From Veillonella parvula (GTDB taxonomy: Bacteria > Bacillota > Negativicutes > Veillonellales > Veillonellaceae): a stretch of DNA of 64,000 nucleotides. The stretch is taken from positions 1,351,501 through 1,415,500 of the forward strand of contig NZ_LR778174.1 of NCBI RefSeq assembly GCF_902810435.1, in the 5' to 3' direction. The translations under genes and the position numbers were made by a program. Within the stretch, counting starts at the first letter, position 1. The number at the start of each line of letters is the position of its first letter. Positions 8,712-16,903 of the stretch are shown piece after piece. The notes below the pieces were generated by a model. That model did no database searches. It was given only the letters and a program-made list of their open reading frames with translations, and was not told the origin of the DNA.

Positions 8712-9656
8712 TTATTTACTAAGACCTTGAAGATTCTTAATCACAGTTTCAGCTTCAGTCATAATATCTTTAATGATAGTTTCACATGGTTTAACATCTG
8801 TTAACATACCAGAAATTTGACCGATCATTACAGAACCTTCTTTTACATTACCCTCAATAGCAGCTAAACGAAGTGTACCAGCACCTAATGCTTCCAATTC
8901 CTCTTTAGATCCACCACTGAATTCAAGGGATTTATATTTATGAGCTAACGCATTATCTATAATACGTACAGGATGACCTGTTGTTAAACCAGTCATAACT
9001 GTAGCACGATCTTTTGCTTTCAATACAGCGTTTTTATAATTTTCATGGGCAATACATTCTTCGGATAATACGAATCGTGTCCCCATTTGTACCGCTTTAG
9101 CACCTAATGCAAATGCCGCAGCCATACCACGACCATCTGCAATACCTCCGGCAGCAATAACTGGTACATCTACAGCATCAACTACTTGAGGAATTAATGC
9201 CATAGTTGTAATATCACCTACGTGACCACCAGACTCTGTACCTTCAGCAATAATTGCATCAATACCACCACGTAATAAGCGCTTTGCTAGTAATACTGAT
9301 GCAACTACAGGAATAACTTTTGTACCAATTTCTTTCAAAGCGGGAACATAAACACCAGGATTACCTGCACCTGTAGTGATAACAGGAACACGTTCTTCCA
9401 CGACTACTTCCATAACCTCTTTTACAAATGGAGACATGAGCATGATATTACAGCCAAAAGGCTTACTAGTGCGCTCTTTTAATTTATGGATTTCATTACG
9501 GAAAATATCAGGAGGCATATGACCAGCACCAATAATCCCAAGTCCACCAGCTTCAGAAACGGCTGCCGCTAATTCTGCAGTACCGAGCCAAGCCATGCCA
9601 CCTTGAAAGATTGGATACTCAATCTGCAATAAATCACAAATGTCAGTCTTAATCAT
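8712..9656 (-). CDS. fabK: Enoyl-[acyl-carrier-protein] reductase II (FabK)
   Basis: A 314-residue FMN-dependent enoyl-ACP reductase, the type found in streptococci and many anaerobes instead of FabI. Motifs: PIFQGGMAWLGTAELAAAVS, IAEGTESGGHVGD with catalytic His145, VIAAGGIADGRGMAAA and KAVQMGTRFVLSEEC (phosphate binding). Its place between fabH and fabD in the operon fixes the role in the last step of the elongation cycle. No FabI or FabL is seen in the window. Confidence 0.95.
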   Translation of the reverse strand: MIKTDICDLLQIEYPIFQGGMAWLGTAELAAAVSEAGGLGIIGAGHMPPDIFRNEIHKLKERTSKPFGCNIMLMSPFVKEVMEVVVEERVPVITTGAGNPGVYVPALKEIGTKVIPVVASVLLAKRLLRGGIDAIIAEGTESGGHVGDITTMALIPQVVDAVDVPVIAAGGIADGRGMAAAFALGAKAVQMGTRFVLSEECIAHENYKNAVLKAKDRATVMTGLTTGHPVRIIDNALAHKYKSLEFSGGSKEELEALGAGTLRLAAIEGNVKEGSVMIGQISGMLTDVKPCETIIKDIMTEAETVIKNLQGLSK

Positions 9657-9671
9657 CTTGATGTGTCCTCC

Positions 9672-10667
9672 TTAATACCATTTCAAGACCAGGCTTGCCC
9701 ATGTTAGGCCTGCACCAAATCCTGCAAACGCAACATTATCACCGCGTTTGAAACGTCCCTCGCGATTAGCTTCATCAAGTGCAATCGCTACAGACGCGGC
9801 AGATGTATTACCATACTTATGTAAATTAACAAAAACTTTTTCCATCGGCAGATGTAAACGTTTGGCTGCCGAATCAATAATACGAATATTCGCTTGATGA
9901 GGAATGAAGTAATCTAATTCATTTAACTCCATATCAGCACGTTCTAAGGATTTTAAAACCGTGCGTCCCATCGTTTTAACGGCAAATTTATATACTTCAG
10001 GGCCATCCATATGAATAAATGTTAAGCCCTCTTCTACGCGTTGATCATTTGCTACTACAGCAGTGCCACCTGCAGGAATGCAAAGCGCTGATCCTCCAGT
10101 GCCATCGGCGCCCATGTCAATACCTTTAATGCCATAGCCTTCAGGTACTTCAGATACTACTGCAGCCCCAGCACCATCACCAAAGAGGATACATGTACCA
10201 CGATCATTCCAGTTTACTCGACGAGAAAGAATTTCTGCCCCCACAACGAGTACTTTTTTATAAATACCAGAGCTAATATAACTAGCAGCAGTAATCAATC
10301 CATATACAAACCCAGAGCACGCCGCTTGTAAATCATAGGCTGCAGCGTTTTTAGCTCCTAAGTTTGCTTGCAATACACAAGCTGCCGAAGGAATAATCAT
10401 ATCTGGTGTTAAGGTAGCAAAGATAATCATGTCGATATCCTCTGCAGAGACATTAGCCATTTGCATAGCTTTTTTTGCTGCCTCGGTCGCCATATAGGAT
10501 GTATTCATACCTTCCGGTGCAATGCGTCGTTCTTCTATACCCGTACGCTCTCTAATCCATTGATCATTGGTATCAACCATTTTTTCAAGATCAAAGTTTG
10601 TTACTACATTGTCAGGAAGGAAGCTCCCAGTACCAATGATTCCTACAGGTTTATTCATCATAGTCAT
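9672..10667 (-). CDS. fabH: 3-oxoacyl-[acyl-carrier-protein] synthase III (FabH)
   Basis: A 331-residue initiating condensing enzyme (acyl-CoA plus malonyl-ACP). The catalytic triad is visible: Cys117 in LQAACSGFVYGL, His257 in FIPHQANIRI and Asn287 in KYGNTSAAS. The N-terminus has three close Met codons; the first, at 10667, is best spaced from GGAGCC and makes the gene overlap the plsX 3' end by 17 nt, implying coupling. Confidence 0.96.
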   Translation of the reverse strand: MTMMNKPVGIIGTGSFLPDNVVTNFDLEKMVDTNDQWIRERTGIEERRIAPEGMNTSYMATEAAKKAMQMANVSAEDIDMIIFATLTPDMIIPSAACVLQANLGAKNAAAYDLQAACSGFVYGLITAASYISSGIYKKVLVVGAEILSRRVNWNDRGTCILFGDGAGAAVVSEVPEGYGIKGIDMGADGTGGSALCIPAGGTAVVANDQRVEEGLTFIHMDGPEVYKFAVKTMGRTVLKSLERADMELNELDYFIPHQANIRIIDSAAKRLHLPMEKVFVNLHKYGNTSAASVAIALDEANREGRFKRGDNVAFAGFGAGLTWASLVLKWY

Positions 10668-11679
10668 ACTTTAAGGCTCCTTCAATATCCATCGTTTCTC
10701 TTATGTGTTGAATAATTTTACGCTCTACTAAATCACTAGCAATTTCAATAGCAGTTTTTATTTCTTTTGCTTTAGAACTACCATGAGCAATCATGAATAC
10801 CCCATTAACTCCTAAAAGTGGAGCACCACCATTTTCTGTGTGATCCAAACGTTTTGCCATCTTTTTCAAGGCTGGCTTTACAAGCATAGCTCCTATCTTG
10901 GCAAAAATACTTCCTGCCATAATGCTATCCTTTACTAATTGCGTAAGACCTGTTACTAACCCTTCCGCAAATTTAAGTACCACATTGCCTACGAAGCCAT
11001 CACATACGACAACATCAACGGCACCTTTAGGAATATCGCGACCTTCAATATTTCCTTTAAAATTGATAGTCTTCATACCCTCCAAAATCGGATACGTCGC
11101 CAATACGACATCGTTCCCCTTTGTGGCCTCTTCACCAATATTTAACAATCCCACAGTAGGATTTTCTTTTCCTAATAAAAGCTTAGCGTATTCAGACCCC
11201 ATTAAAGCACCTTGTACAAGATGTTTAGGTTTACTATTAGAATTTGCACCAGAGTCTAACATAACTGTTATACCACTTACCGTTGGCATTGGAGTTGCAA
11301 TGACAGGGCGATCAATGCCTTTAATGCGACCGAGCCCAAACAAAGCCGCTGCAACAGCAGCTCCCGTACTACCTGGAGCAATTACAGCATCACAACGATT
11401 ATCACGAACCAACGAAGTAGCGACCACAACAGATGCATCTTTTTTCTTGCGCAATGCTTGACCTGGATGTTCATCCATGCCGATTACCTGGCTAGCATGA
11501 TGTACAGAAATACGTGGATTCTTAGCTTCATTATTAGCTTCTAATATATCAAAAATTTGCTGCTCATCGCCGACGAGCACCACTTCAATGTGTTGATTTG
11601 CTCGTACGGCTTCAATGGATCCAAGTACAGTCTCCATTGGAGCAAAGTCGCCACCCATGGCGTCTATTGCAATTTTCAT
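10651..11679 (-). CDS. plsX: Phosphate acyltransferase PlsX
   Basis: A 342-residue protein that converts acyl-ACP to acyl-phosphate for the PlsY route to lysophosphatidate. It begins IAIDAMGGDFAP and contains VIAPGSTGAAVAAA, VMLDSGAN and GNVVLKFAEG, all characteristic of PlsX. Peripheral membrane association is expected from the family. It lies 3 nt downstream of fapR and overlaps fabH, the arrangement fapR-plsX-fab known from Bacillus. Confidence 0.97.
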   Translation of the reverse strand: MKIAIDAMGGDFAPMETVLGSIEAVRANQHIEVVLVGDEQQIFDILEANNEAKNPRISVHHASQVIGMDEHPGQALRKKKDASVVVATSLVRDNRCDAVIAPGSTGAAVAAALFGLGRIKGIDRPVIATPMPTVSGITVMLDSGANSNSKPKHLVQGALMGSEYAKLLLGKENPTVGLLNIGEEATKGNDVVLATYPILEGMKTINFKGNIEGRDIPKGAVDVVVCDGFVGNVVLKFAEGLVTGLTQLVKDSIMAGSIFAKIGAMLVKPALKKMAKRLDHTENGGAPLLGVNGVFMIAHGSSKAKEIKTAIEIASDLVERKIIQHIRETMDIEGALKYDYDE

Positions 11680-11682
11680 AAT

Positions 11683-12243
11683 TTACACCCTATTCTCTAC
11701 GGATTCCATAATAAATTTTGCGCGAAACACTTCTTTTATTTTATCTCTTATTATAACCCAAATAAAGAACTTATTACCTCGGCGACGAACAATTTCTGCT
11801 TTCGCTACCAAATTAGTACCAGATCCTACCGGGTTCTTATATTTTATATTTCCAACTTCCGCAGAGCAAACAGTCGTCCCCATAACCACTTTTGCAAGGG
11901 AATTTGCTTGAGCATATAAATACTGCGGTTCTACATATCCGAATTGATCTTCCATATCAGCCGTAGTACGCAACATAGATAATGCTTGGTGCCCCTCGGT
12001 GACATCAATCAATTCGCCAACCACTTCATATGATACATGTTCTGCCATTTCATGTGATTGACCTGTAGCCATAACACGAATGCGTTCACGCAATTCAGGA
12101 ATACCCAATTCTAGTCGATCGAGACGAATTGTTGGCACACTTACACCAAAGTGTGTTGCCAATTCTTCATCAGTAAGAAATGGCGTAATATTCAGTTTTT
12201 CTTGTAACTGCTTCTGGCGCTCTTGCTTCTTTAACCGACTCAT
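11683..12243 (-). CDS. fapR: Fatty acid and phospholipid biosynthesis regulator FapR
   Basis: A 186-residue repressor: N-terminal DNA-binding helix-turn-helix (LTDEELATHFGVSVPTIRLDRLELG, residues ~20-45) joined to a hotdog effector domain that binds malonyl-CoA in Bacillus FapR. The hotdog part includes GTTVCSAEVGNIKYKNPVGSGTNLVAKAEIV. It heads the operon and probably represses it, including itself; a candidate operator lies just upstream of its AAAGGTGG ribosome-binding site. Identity is firm from domain order and operon context. Confidence 0.95.
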   Translation of the reverse strand: MSRLKKQERQKQLQEKLNITPFLTDEELATHFGVSVPTIRLDRLELGIPELRERIRVMATGQSHEMAEHVSYEVVGELIDVTEGHQALSMLRTTADMEDQFGYVEPQYLYAQANSLAKVVMGTTVCSAEVGNIKYKNPVGSGTNLVAKAEIVRRRGNKFFIWVIIRDKIKEVFRAKFIMESVENRV

Positions 12244-12254
12244 GGGACCACCTT

Positions 12255-12271
12255 TTATGACCTAGTATTAA
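12255..12271 (-). promoter_or_regulatory. Candidate FapR operator
   Basis: Minus strand TTAATA-CTAGG-TCATAA is an imperfect 17-bp inverted repeat resembling, from memory, the Bacillus FapR site TTAGTA-N5-TACTAA (5/6 and 4/6 matches in the arms). It lies between the predicted transcription start near 12277 and the fapR ATG, a position suited to repression. Only similarity and location support it. Confidence 0.4.
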
Positions 12272-12283
12272 TATTACATCCTA

Positions 12284-12312
12284 AGTATATACAATAATTC
12301 CCTTATTGGCAA
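12284..12312 (-). promoter_or_regulatory. Promoter of the fapR-plsX-fab operon
   Basis: Minus strand TTGCCA (plus 12307-12312), 17-nt spacer, TATACT (12284-12289). The leader to fapR is about 35 nt. The neighbouring stretch 12313-12504 is AT-rich with no convincing gene. Confidence 0.6.
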
Positions 12313-12504
12313 GACTTTTCATACATATAGTAAGAAATTTTCATAGCATATACAAAATATAGTTGTTTTTTTATATTTTAGTATTTTTGTTTATAAAAAA
12401 TAAAAATGTGTCACTATCTTATAGAATAATCTTACTATAAAATAATGACACTTGCTATTCATAACAAAACATATAAAAATATGAGTGTATATTTTGAAAG
12501 CATA

Positions 12505-12533
12505 TAAAAAAGACGCCTACAAAGTAGGCGTCT
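12505..12533 (-). terminator. Terminator after rpmF
   Basis: Minus strand: AGACGCCTAC / GTAGGCGTCT hairpin with a three-base loop followed by TTTTTT. It lies 15 nt beyond the rpmF stop and separates yceD-rpmF from the fapR operon, so the frequently seen yceD-rpmF-plsX linkage is broken here into two transcripts. Confidence 0.9.
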
Positions 12534-12548
12534 CTCTCTGCTCACATA

Positions 12549-12725
12549 TTAAGCATTAGCTACTACTTGTTCACCTTTATAGTGACCACATGTAGGGCAA
12601 ACACGATGAGGCATCTTAGGCTCGTGGCATTGTGGACATGCTACATAACCAGGAGCTTCTAATTTCCAATTAGCACGACGACGATCGCGACGGCATTTAG
12701 ACAATCTACGTTTAGGTACTGCCAT
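12549..12725 (-). CDS. rpmF: 50S ribosomal protein L32
   Basis: A 58-residue protein starting [18 protein letters not shown]. Four cysteines in CPQC...CPTC form the zinc ribbon of the zinc-binding (C+) L32 type. The start is the ATG at 12725, preceded by AAGGAGGTG; longer in-frame extensions read back into yceD and are not real. It follows yceD by 25 nt. Confidence 0.97.
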   Translation of the reverse strand: MAVPKRRLSKCRRDRRRANWKLEAPGYVACPQCHEPKMPHRVCPTCGHYKGEQVVANA

Positions 12726-12750
12726 TATCTGCACCTCCTTAGTACAATCA

Positions 12751-13263
12751 TTAGGATAATCTATCATCTTTCTCATCAAGCAAAGCACGTAACTCTGCAA
12801 ATCGAGGATCCACCACAAAGGATTCACAAGAACAAGGTGAAACATTTAAATTTGCTCCGCAATGAACGCACAATCCTTTGCAATCATCCTGACATAACAC
12901 TTGAGAGGGCTCATTGATGATTAATGTATCCCTAATTAGTTCAGTTAAGTCAATTTCTTCTCCATCAAAAGAATTCACATCATCTGCAGCATCTCGACAA
13001 TCACTAAAGATTTCCTCAAAGAAATCTTTTCGATAATGTTCTGTTGTATTTAAACAACGGGAACAATCATAATCGCCTTTAGACTGAATCGAACCTTGAA
13101 CGATGTAATTTTGACCATCAAACCAAAACTCACCACTAATGGTTATATCATGACGGCTCCAAGGAAAAGCAGTTACGTCACCAAGCTCAGAGGCTGATAT
13201 CGTATAGCTATAAGGAAATTTCTTTCCTATATGTTCTTTTGCTTGCTCTACTTGCAGTTTCAT
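12751..13263 (-). CDS. yceD: YceD/DUF177 family protein (23S rRNA accumulation protein)
   Basis: A 170-residue protein with [11 protein letters not shown] in the middle and [13 protein letters not shown] towards the end, the paired Cys motifs of DUF177. The family is nearly always encoded next to rpmF and has been linked to 23S rRNA accumulation and, in plants, plastid ribosome assembly. The start was placed at ATG 13263, with GAGGTAA upstream; an in-frame ATG at 13281 would lie upstream of the predicted transcription start and has no ribosome-binding site. Confidence 0.88.
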   Translation of the reverse strand: MKLQVEQAKEHIGKKFPYSYTISASELGDVTAFPWSRHDITISGEFWFDGQNYIVQGSIQSKGDYDCSRCLNTTEHYRKDFFEEIFSDCRDAADDVNSFDGEEIDLTELIRDTLIINEPSQVLCQDDCKGLCVHCGANLNVSPCSCESFVVDPRFAELRALLDEKDDRLS

Positions 13264-13284
13264 AATCTTACCTCGACTCATAAT

Positions 13285-13313
13285 ATTATAAACATGACAT
13301 GGTGCTTTGTCAA
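13285..13313 (-). promoter_or_regulatory. Consensus sigma-70 type promoter of yceD-rpmF
   Basis: Minus strand TTGACA (plus 13308-13313), exactly 17 nt, TATAAT (13285-13290): perfect hexamers with optimal spacing. It supports the downstream start of yceD and fits strong expression of a ribosomal protein gene. Confidence 0.85.
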
Positions 13314-13315
13314 AT

Positions 13316-13349
13316 AAAAAAGACTATCTCAAGTGGACTCAAGATAGCC
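13316..13349 (-). terminator. Terminator after rubredoxin gene
   Basis: Minus strand stem GGCTATCTTGAG / CTTGAGATAGTC with loop TCCA (three G-T wobble pairs), followed by six T. It ends about 15 nt after the rubredoxin stop and abuts the yceD promoter. Confidence 0.8.
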
Positions 13350-13363
13350 TTTTGGTAAGTCAA

Positions 13364-13498
13364 TTACATTTTTTCGAATTGGTCTTTACCAACACCGCAA
13401 ATTGGGCAAACATAATCAGCTGGTTGATCTTCGAATTTTACGCCTTCAACAGCTTCGTCATAAACCCAACCACATACTACGCATACATATTTTTCCAT
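13364..13498 (-). CDS. Rubredoxin, short loop-deleted form
   Basis: A 44-residue reading frame from ATG 13498, preceded by GAAGGAGGAAA. It encodes the two rubredoxin metal knuckles [11 protein letters not shown] and [16 protein letters not shown] (C-X2-C twice) that hold one iron. Standard rubredoxins are 52-54 residues; the loop between the knuckles is about eight to ten residues shorter here, as in the 45-residue rubredoxin of Desulfovibrio desulfuricans. Likely a cytoplasmic electron carrier for oxygen or peroxide reduction in an anaerobe. It is a single-gene transcript with its own promoter and terminator. Confidence 0.93.
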   Translation of the reverse strand: MEKYVCVVCGWVYDEAVEGVKFEDQPADYVCPICGVGKDQFEKM

Positions 13499-13574
13499 GT
13501 GTATTTCCTCCTTCACTTGAAAATTATTGTTTAATGTTTATCTTTAATTAATTCAGATACTCTATCTGTAATGT

Positions 13575-13603
13575 AGTATATCAAAGACATCGAAACTTTT
13601 CAA
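13575..13603 (-). promoter_or_regulatory. Promoter of the rubredoxin gene
   Basis: Minus strand TTGAAA (plus 13598-13603), 17-nt spacer, TATACT (13575-13580). The leader is about 70 nt. Confidence 0.6.
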
Positions 13604-14001
13604 TACTCATTTTCTTATTTTCTCATTTTTTATAATATTTAATAATCATAGATACTATGCGGTTTTCTACTACTTAACTCATTTGAAATATATTATCATT
13701 TAATTTTTTATCTTTAGACTACTGCTAAATATTTTATTTTAATCCAATAATTGGAAATTAATTTTGAAAGCATATTGTTTAAATAAAATAACTATAATAA
13801 CCTTATCTAAGGTGTACATAATTACTATATTATACTATTATATAGAGAAGAGATTATGTAATTACATATAATCTCCAAATAATATTACGCTTAATCTCTT
13901 TAGTATATAAGTATATACTGATGAATATTCTTGACTTTATTAATACTCTAATTTTCTATAAGAAAATAAAATCATTCTTATATAAAATTCTCGCATAAAG
14001 G
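13604..14001. other. AT-rich divergent intergenic region
   Basis: About 400 bp of very AT-rich DNA between the divergent rubredoxin and FabK-like genes. Apart from an imperfect palindrome at 13850-13875 and the promoters at its ends I see no gene, RNA or repeat. Confidence 0.6.
13850..13875. repeat. Imperfect palindrome
   Basis: GAGATTAT and ATAATCTC arms surround GTAATTACAT, whose core GTAATTAC is itself palindromic. It sits about 170 bp upstream of the FabK-like gene; role unknown. Confidence 0.5.
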
Positions 14002-14007
14002 TATAAT
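14002..14007 (+). promoter_or_regulatory. Candidate -10 of the FabK-like/carbonic anhydrase pair
   Basis: TATAAT 40 nt upstream of the ATG at 14047; no good -35 is visible at the expected distance. Confidence 0.4.
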
Positions 14008-14046
14008 AAAGTTTCAGTAAATTTAATTGTTATCATAGGAGGCTTT

Positions 14047-15000
14047 ATGAGAACAGCGTTAACACAACTTTTACAAATCGAATACCCTATCATCCAAGGT
14101 GCTATGGCTTGGGTATCTGAACACAAACTAGTTGCTGCCGTAGCTAATGCAGGTGCTACAGGTGTAATTGCTCTTGGTGGTCGTGATGCAGAATGGACGC
14201 GCAACGAGATTCGTGCCTGTAAAGACTTAACGGATAAGCCTTTCGGAGTCAATCTCATGTTAATGGCTCCCAATAAAGACGAATTAGTGGATATTATCAT
14301 TGAAGAAAAGCCTGCATTTGTAACACTTGGAGCAGGCAATCCTGTACCATATATTAAACCATTGCAAGATGCAGGCATTAAAGTTATCCCTGTTGTCCCA
14401 TCTCTAAAACTTGCTAAACGCATTGAAGAAGCTGGTGCTGATGCAATTATTATTGAGGGTATGGAAGCTGGTGGACATATTGGTAGCCAAACAACCATGT
14501 CCTTGATGGAAAATATTTTACCTGAGATTTCCATTCCTGTTGTTGTAGCAGGCGCTATCGTAGATGGTCGTGGTATTGCAGCAGCATTGTTGATGGGTGC
14601 TGAGGGTGTACAAATGGGTTCCCGTTTTTTGTTAGCTGAAGAATGCCAAGCCCACATAAATATGAAAGAAGCAATTATCAAAGCCACAGATACAGACTCT
14701 GTTGTAACGGGTCTCCTCTCTGGTCACGGTGGAGTACGTAGCTTGAAAAACGAATTCACTACACGTTACTTAGCTGCCGAAACAGATGGTGTTACTACCC
14801 CTGAAGAACGCACCAAAATGTCCCAAGGCACTAACAAACGTGCTGCTATCGATGGTGATGTTGTAAATGGTGCTGTACAAGTTGGACAAGGTTTAAACCG
14901 ACTTACTACTATTGAACCTGCTCACACTATAGTACAAACAGTAATGAATGAAGCTATCATGTCTATTCGTAAAGCACAACGTCTTATTGAAATCGTATAG
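14047..15000 (+). CDS. FabK-like FMN-dependent enoyl reductase/nitronate monooxygenase paralogue
   Basis: A 317-residue protein clearly homologous to the FabK of the fab operon: LLQIEYPIIQGAMAW, GMEAGGHIGS with His144 at the catalytic position, VVAGAIVDGRGIAAAL and GVQMGSRFLLAEEC for FMN phosphate. The start follows ATAGGAGG. It is one of only two plus-strand genes and is followed 21 nt later by a gamma-carbonic anhydrase, probably in the same transcript. It could be a second enoyl-ACP reductase or an oxidoreductase with another enoyl or nitro substrate; the sequence alone does not decide. Confidence 0.85.
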   Translation: MRTALTQLLQIEYPIIQGAMAWVSEHKLVAAVANAGATGVIALGGRDAEWTRNEIRACKDLTDKPFGVNLMLMAPNKDELVDIIIEEKPAFVTLGAGNPVPYIKPLQDAGIKVIPVVPSLKLAKRIEEAGADAIIIEGMEAGGHIGSQTTMSLMENILPEISIPVVVAGAIVDGRGIAAALLMGAEGVQMGSRFLLAEECQAHINMKEAIIKATDTDSVVTGLLSGHGGVRSLKNEFTTRYLAAETDGVTTPEERTKMSQGTNKRAAIDGDVVNGAVQVGQGLNRLTTIEPAHTIVQTVMNEAIMSIRKAQRLIEIV

Positions 15001-15021
15001 TTAATAAATTAGGAGTTCCTT

Positions 15022-15570
15022 ATGTTACCATTTCACGGAAAATACCCCAAATTAGATCCCAAAAGTTGTGTTATGCCTGGTGCAGAACTTGCAGGTGATG
15101 TTGAACTAAAAGAATATGCTTCCATTTGGCAAAACTGTGCACTTCGCGGTGATGTAAATAAAATTGTAGTAGGTCGCTATTCTAATGTACAGGATAACTC
15201 TGTATTACACGTTGATGACGACAGGGCTTGCATTCTTGGAGATTATGTAACAATTGGCCATGGTGCAATAGTACACGCTAGTACTATCGAAGATAATGTA
15301 TTAGTTGGAATGGGCGCTATTGTATTAAGCGGTTGTCATATTGGCTCTGGCTCTATTATTGCTGCTGGTGCAGTCATAAAGGAGAACACTGTAATCCCAC
15401 CTAATTCTTTAGTTGTTGGAATCCCAGCTCGCATAGCTCGTACAGATGAAACGCAAATCGAACGTATTCACAATCAAGCACTAAAATATAAACACTTGTG
15501 GACTGTAGAATATGGCATGCTTCCTGATGCGGGTGGCGAGGAATACGATAAGAACGCAAAAATCGTATAA
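15022..15570 (+). CDS. Gamma-carbonic anhydrase family protein (left-handed beta-helix)
   Basis: A 182-residue protein with hexapeptide-repeat turns (VLVGMGAIVLSGCHIGSGSIIAAGAVIKENTVIPPNSLVVGIPAR). The three zinc-ligand histidines of the gamma-CA/YrdA/PaaY family are at residues 63 (VLHV), 80 and 85 (GHGAIVHA). It probably acts as a trimer in the cytoplasm; carbonic anhydrase activity varies in this family. It has AGGAG before its ATG and is followed by a strong terminator. Confidence 0.88.
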   Translation: MLPFHGKYPKLDPKSCVMPGAELAGDVELKEYASIWQNCALRGDVNKIVVGRYSNVQDNSVLHVDDDRACILGDYVTIGHGAIVHASTIEDNVLVGMGAIVLSGCHIGSGSIIAAGAVIKENTVIPPNSLVVGIPARIARTDETQIERIHNQALKYKHLWTVEYGMLPDAGGEEYDKNAKIV

Positions 15571-15585
15571 TTACATATACATTAA

Positions 15586-15618
15586 AAGCGGATAGTTGAT
15601 TAATTCAACTATCCGCTT
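15586..15618. terminator. Bidirectional terminator between convergent genes
   Basis: Perfect 14-bp stem AAGCGGATAGTTGA / TCAACTATCCGCTT with a five-base loop, A-rich on the left and CTTTT on the right. It serves the plus-strand carbonic anhydrase gene and possibly the minus-strand ClC gene. Confidence 0.9.
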
Positions 15619-15662
15619 CTTTTCTATATATTATATTTACTTTTATTAACTATTATTTATTG

Positions 15663-16901
15663 CTACTTAGCGCTATTTAATTTTGATTGAATGATTTGCT
15701 CTACCATAAGAGCTGTCCCCATTGTTAAAGCTATAGGAAACAACATCTCTACAGAGAAACGAGATAATTCAAGCATAAATACACAAGATGTCATAGGCAT
15801 TTTTTGTGCAAGTCCTAAGAATACTACGGCCCCTACAAAAGCAGACATTCCCAAAGATACTGGCGCTATAGCAATAGCCCATACGGTACCAAATACGATC
15901 CCCAAAGTACTACCTAACATCATAGATGGTGTAATACGACCACCATATGCACCAGCGGCCAAAGCAAGTAAAACAGCTACCCATTTGGATCCAAATAAAC
16001 CCAATGCATATGTCCATGTGATATCGTTCGTAAAAGTCAACTCATTGCCTGCTTTACCATTTCCAAGAATTTCAGGAAAATACATAGCTAAAACACCAAT
16101 TAGTGTAAATGCTACGATAGAAATGGGAATCATTACAGGACTACTACGATGAATGGCGGGTAGCTTACTTTGTGTAATATTAAATAAAACAACACCAATT
16201 GCAATAATAGCGCCTAAAACGATAGAAAACTCTACATAATGACTCCCCAAACTGGGTTGTGCCATTGTATATTGTATAACATCTCCTACACCAGCTTGTC
16301 GCGTCACAAATGTAGCCAAACCACAACATAAGAGGGCTGCACTCATAGCCCGTATATTCCAAGTAAGAAGCAAAGTTTCTAATGTAAAAATTGCCGCAGA
16401 TAATGGTGAATTATAAACTGCAGCTAAACCAGCGCCTGCAGCACATGCAATTAATAATTGACGATCTTCTTGTTTTATATCAAAATGTTTAACTAAAAAG
16501 GTAGTAATACCTGCGCTAGCCTCACGTGGTGCAACTTCTCGACCTAATGGAGAACCAATACCTACCGTAATTATTTGCAGTGTTGCATGTAAAACAGTAG
16601 TAATTGGATTCATATCCATTTTACCAGAAACTGCTGTTTTTATATCTACAACGCCTTTACCATATCTGTGAATCAAAACCCAACCTACGCCACCTATCAC
16701 GCCACAGACGATTAAGGGTATTAATCGTTCTATCGGTGATACTCGGGCCACAGCTGCACCAAAGCTCAGATGATCAGCAGAAGAGTAATTATATACGAAA
16801 TGTTGGATTCCATGTAATAAATGCGTATAGGAAGCCCCTACTAGCCCCGCTATAAAGCCAACTATAATAATGAGTCCTATAAATCGTTTATCATATATCA
16901 T
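15663..16901 (-). CDS. ClC-family chloride channel/transporter
   Basis: A 412-residue membrane protein with about ten hydrophobic segments. ClC motifs: GSPLGREVAPREASAG around residue 115-130, in which the gating-glutamate motif GRE is kept but GREGP is altered to GREVAP, AAGAGLAAVYNSPLSAAIFTLE, and GAYGGRITPSMMLGSTLG in the second half. The usual GSGIP chloride-binding loop is not recognisable. It lies 3 nt downstream of nrdG and is probably cotranscribed, with no evident functional link. It may move chloride or another anion; fluoride export is not indicated by the motifs. Confidence 0.85.
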   Translation of the reverse strand: MIYDKRFIGLIIIVGFIAGLVGASYTHLLHGIQHFVYNYSSADHLSFGAAVARVSPIERLIPLIVCGVIGGVGWVLIHRYGKGVVDIKTAVSGKMDMNPITTVLHATLQIITVGIGSPLGREVAPREASAGITTFLVKHFDIKQEDRQLLIACAAGAGLAAVYNSPLSAAIFTLETLLLTWNIRAMSAALLCCGLATFVTRQAGVGDVIQYTMAQPSLGSHYVEFSIVLGAIIAIGVVLFNITQSKLPAIHRSSPVMIPISIVAFTLIGVLAMYFPEILGNGKAGNELTFTNDITWTYALGLFGSKWVAVLLALAAGAYGGRITPSMMLGSTLGIVFGTVWAIAIAPVSLGMSAFVGAVVFLGLAQKMPMTSCVFMLELSRFSVEMLFPIALTMGTALMVEQIIQSKLNSAK

Positions 16902-16903
16902 AT

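Noticed and set aside
10898-11461. Plus-strand 187-codon frame
   Set aside because: Antisense shadow of plsX with no motif; plsX is unmistakable.
13956-14687. Minus-strand 243-codon reading frame
   Set aside because: It is antisense to the FabK-like gene, low in complexity (Ala/Ser/Ile/Pro), and the plus-strand frame has clear motifs and a ribosome-binding site.
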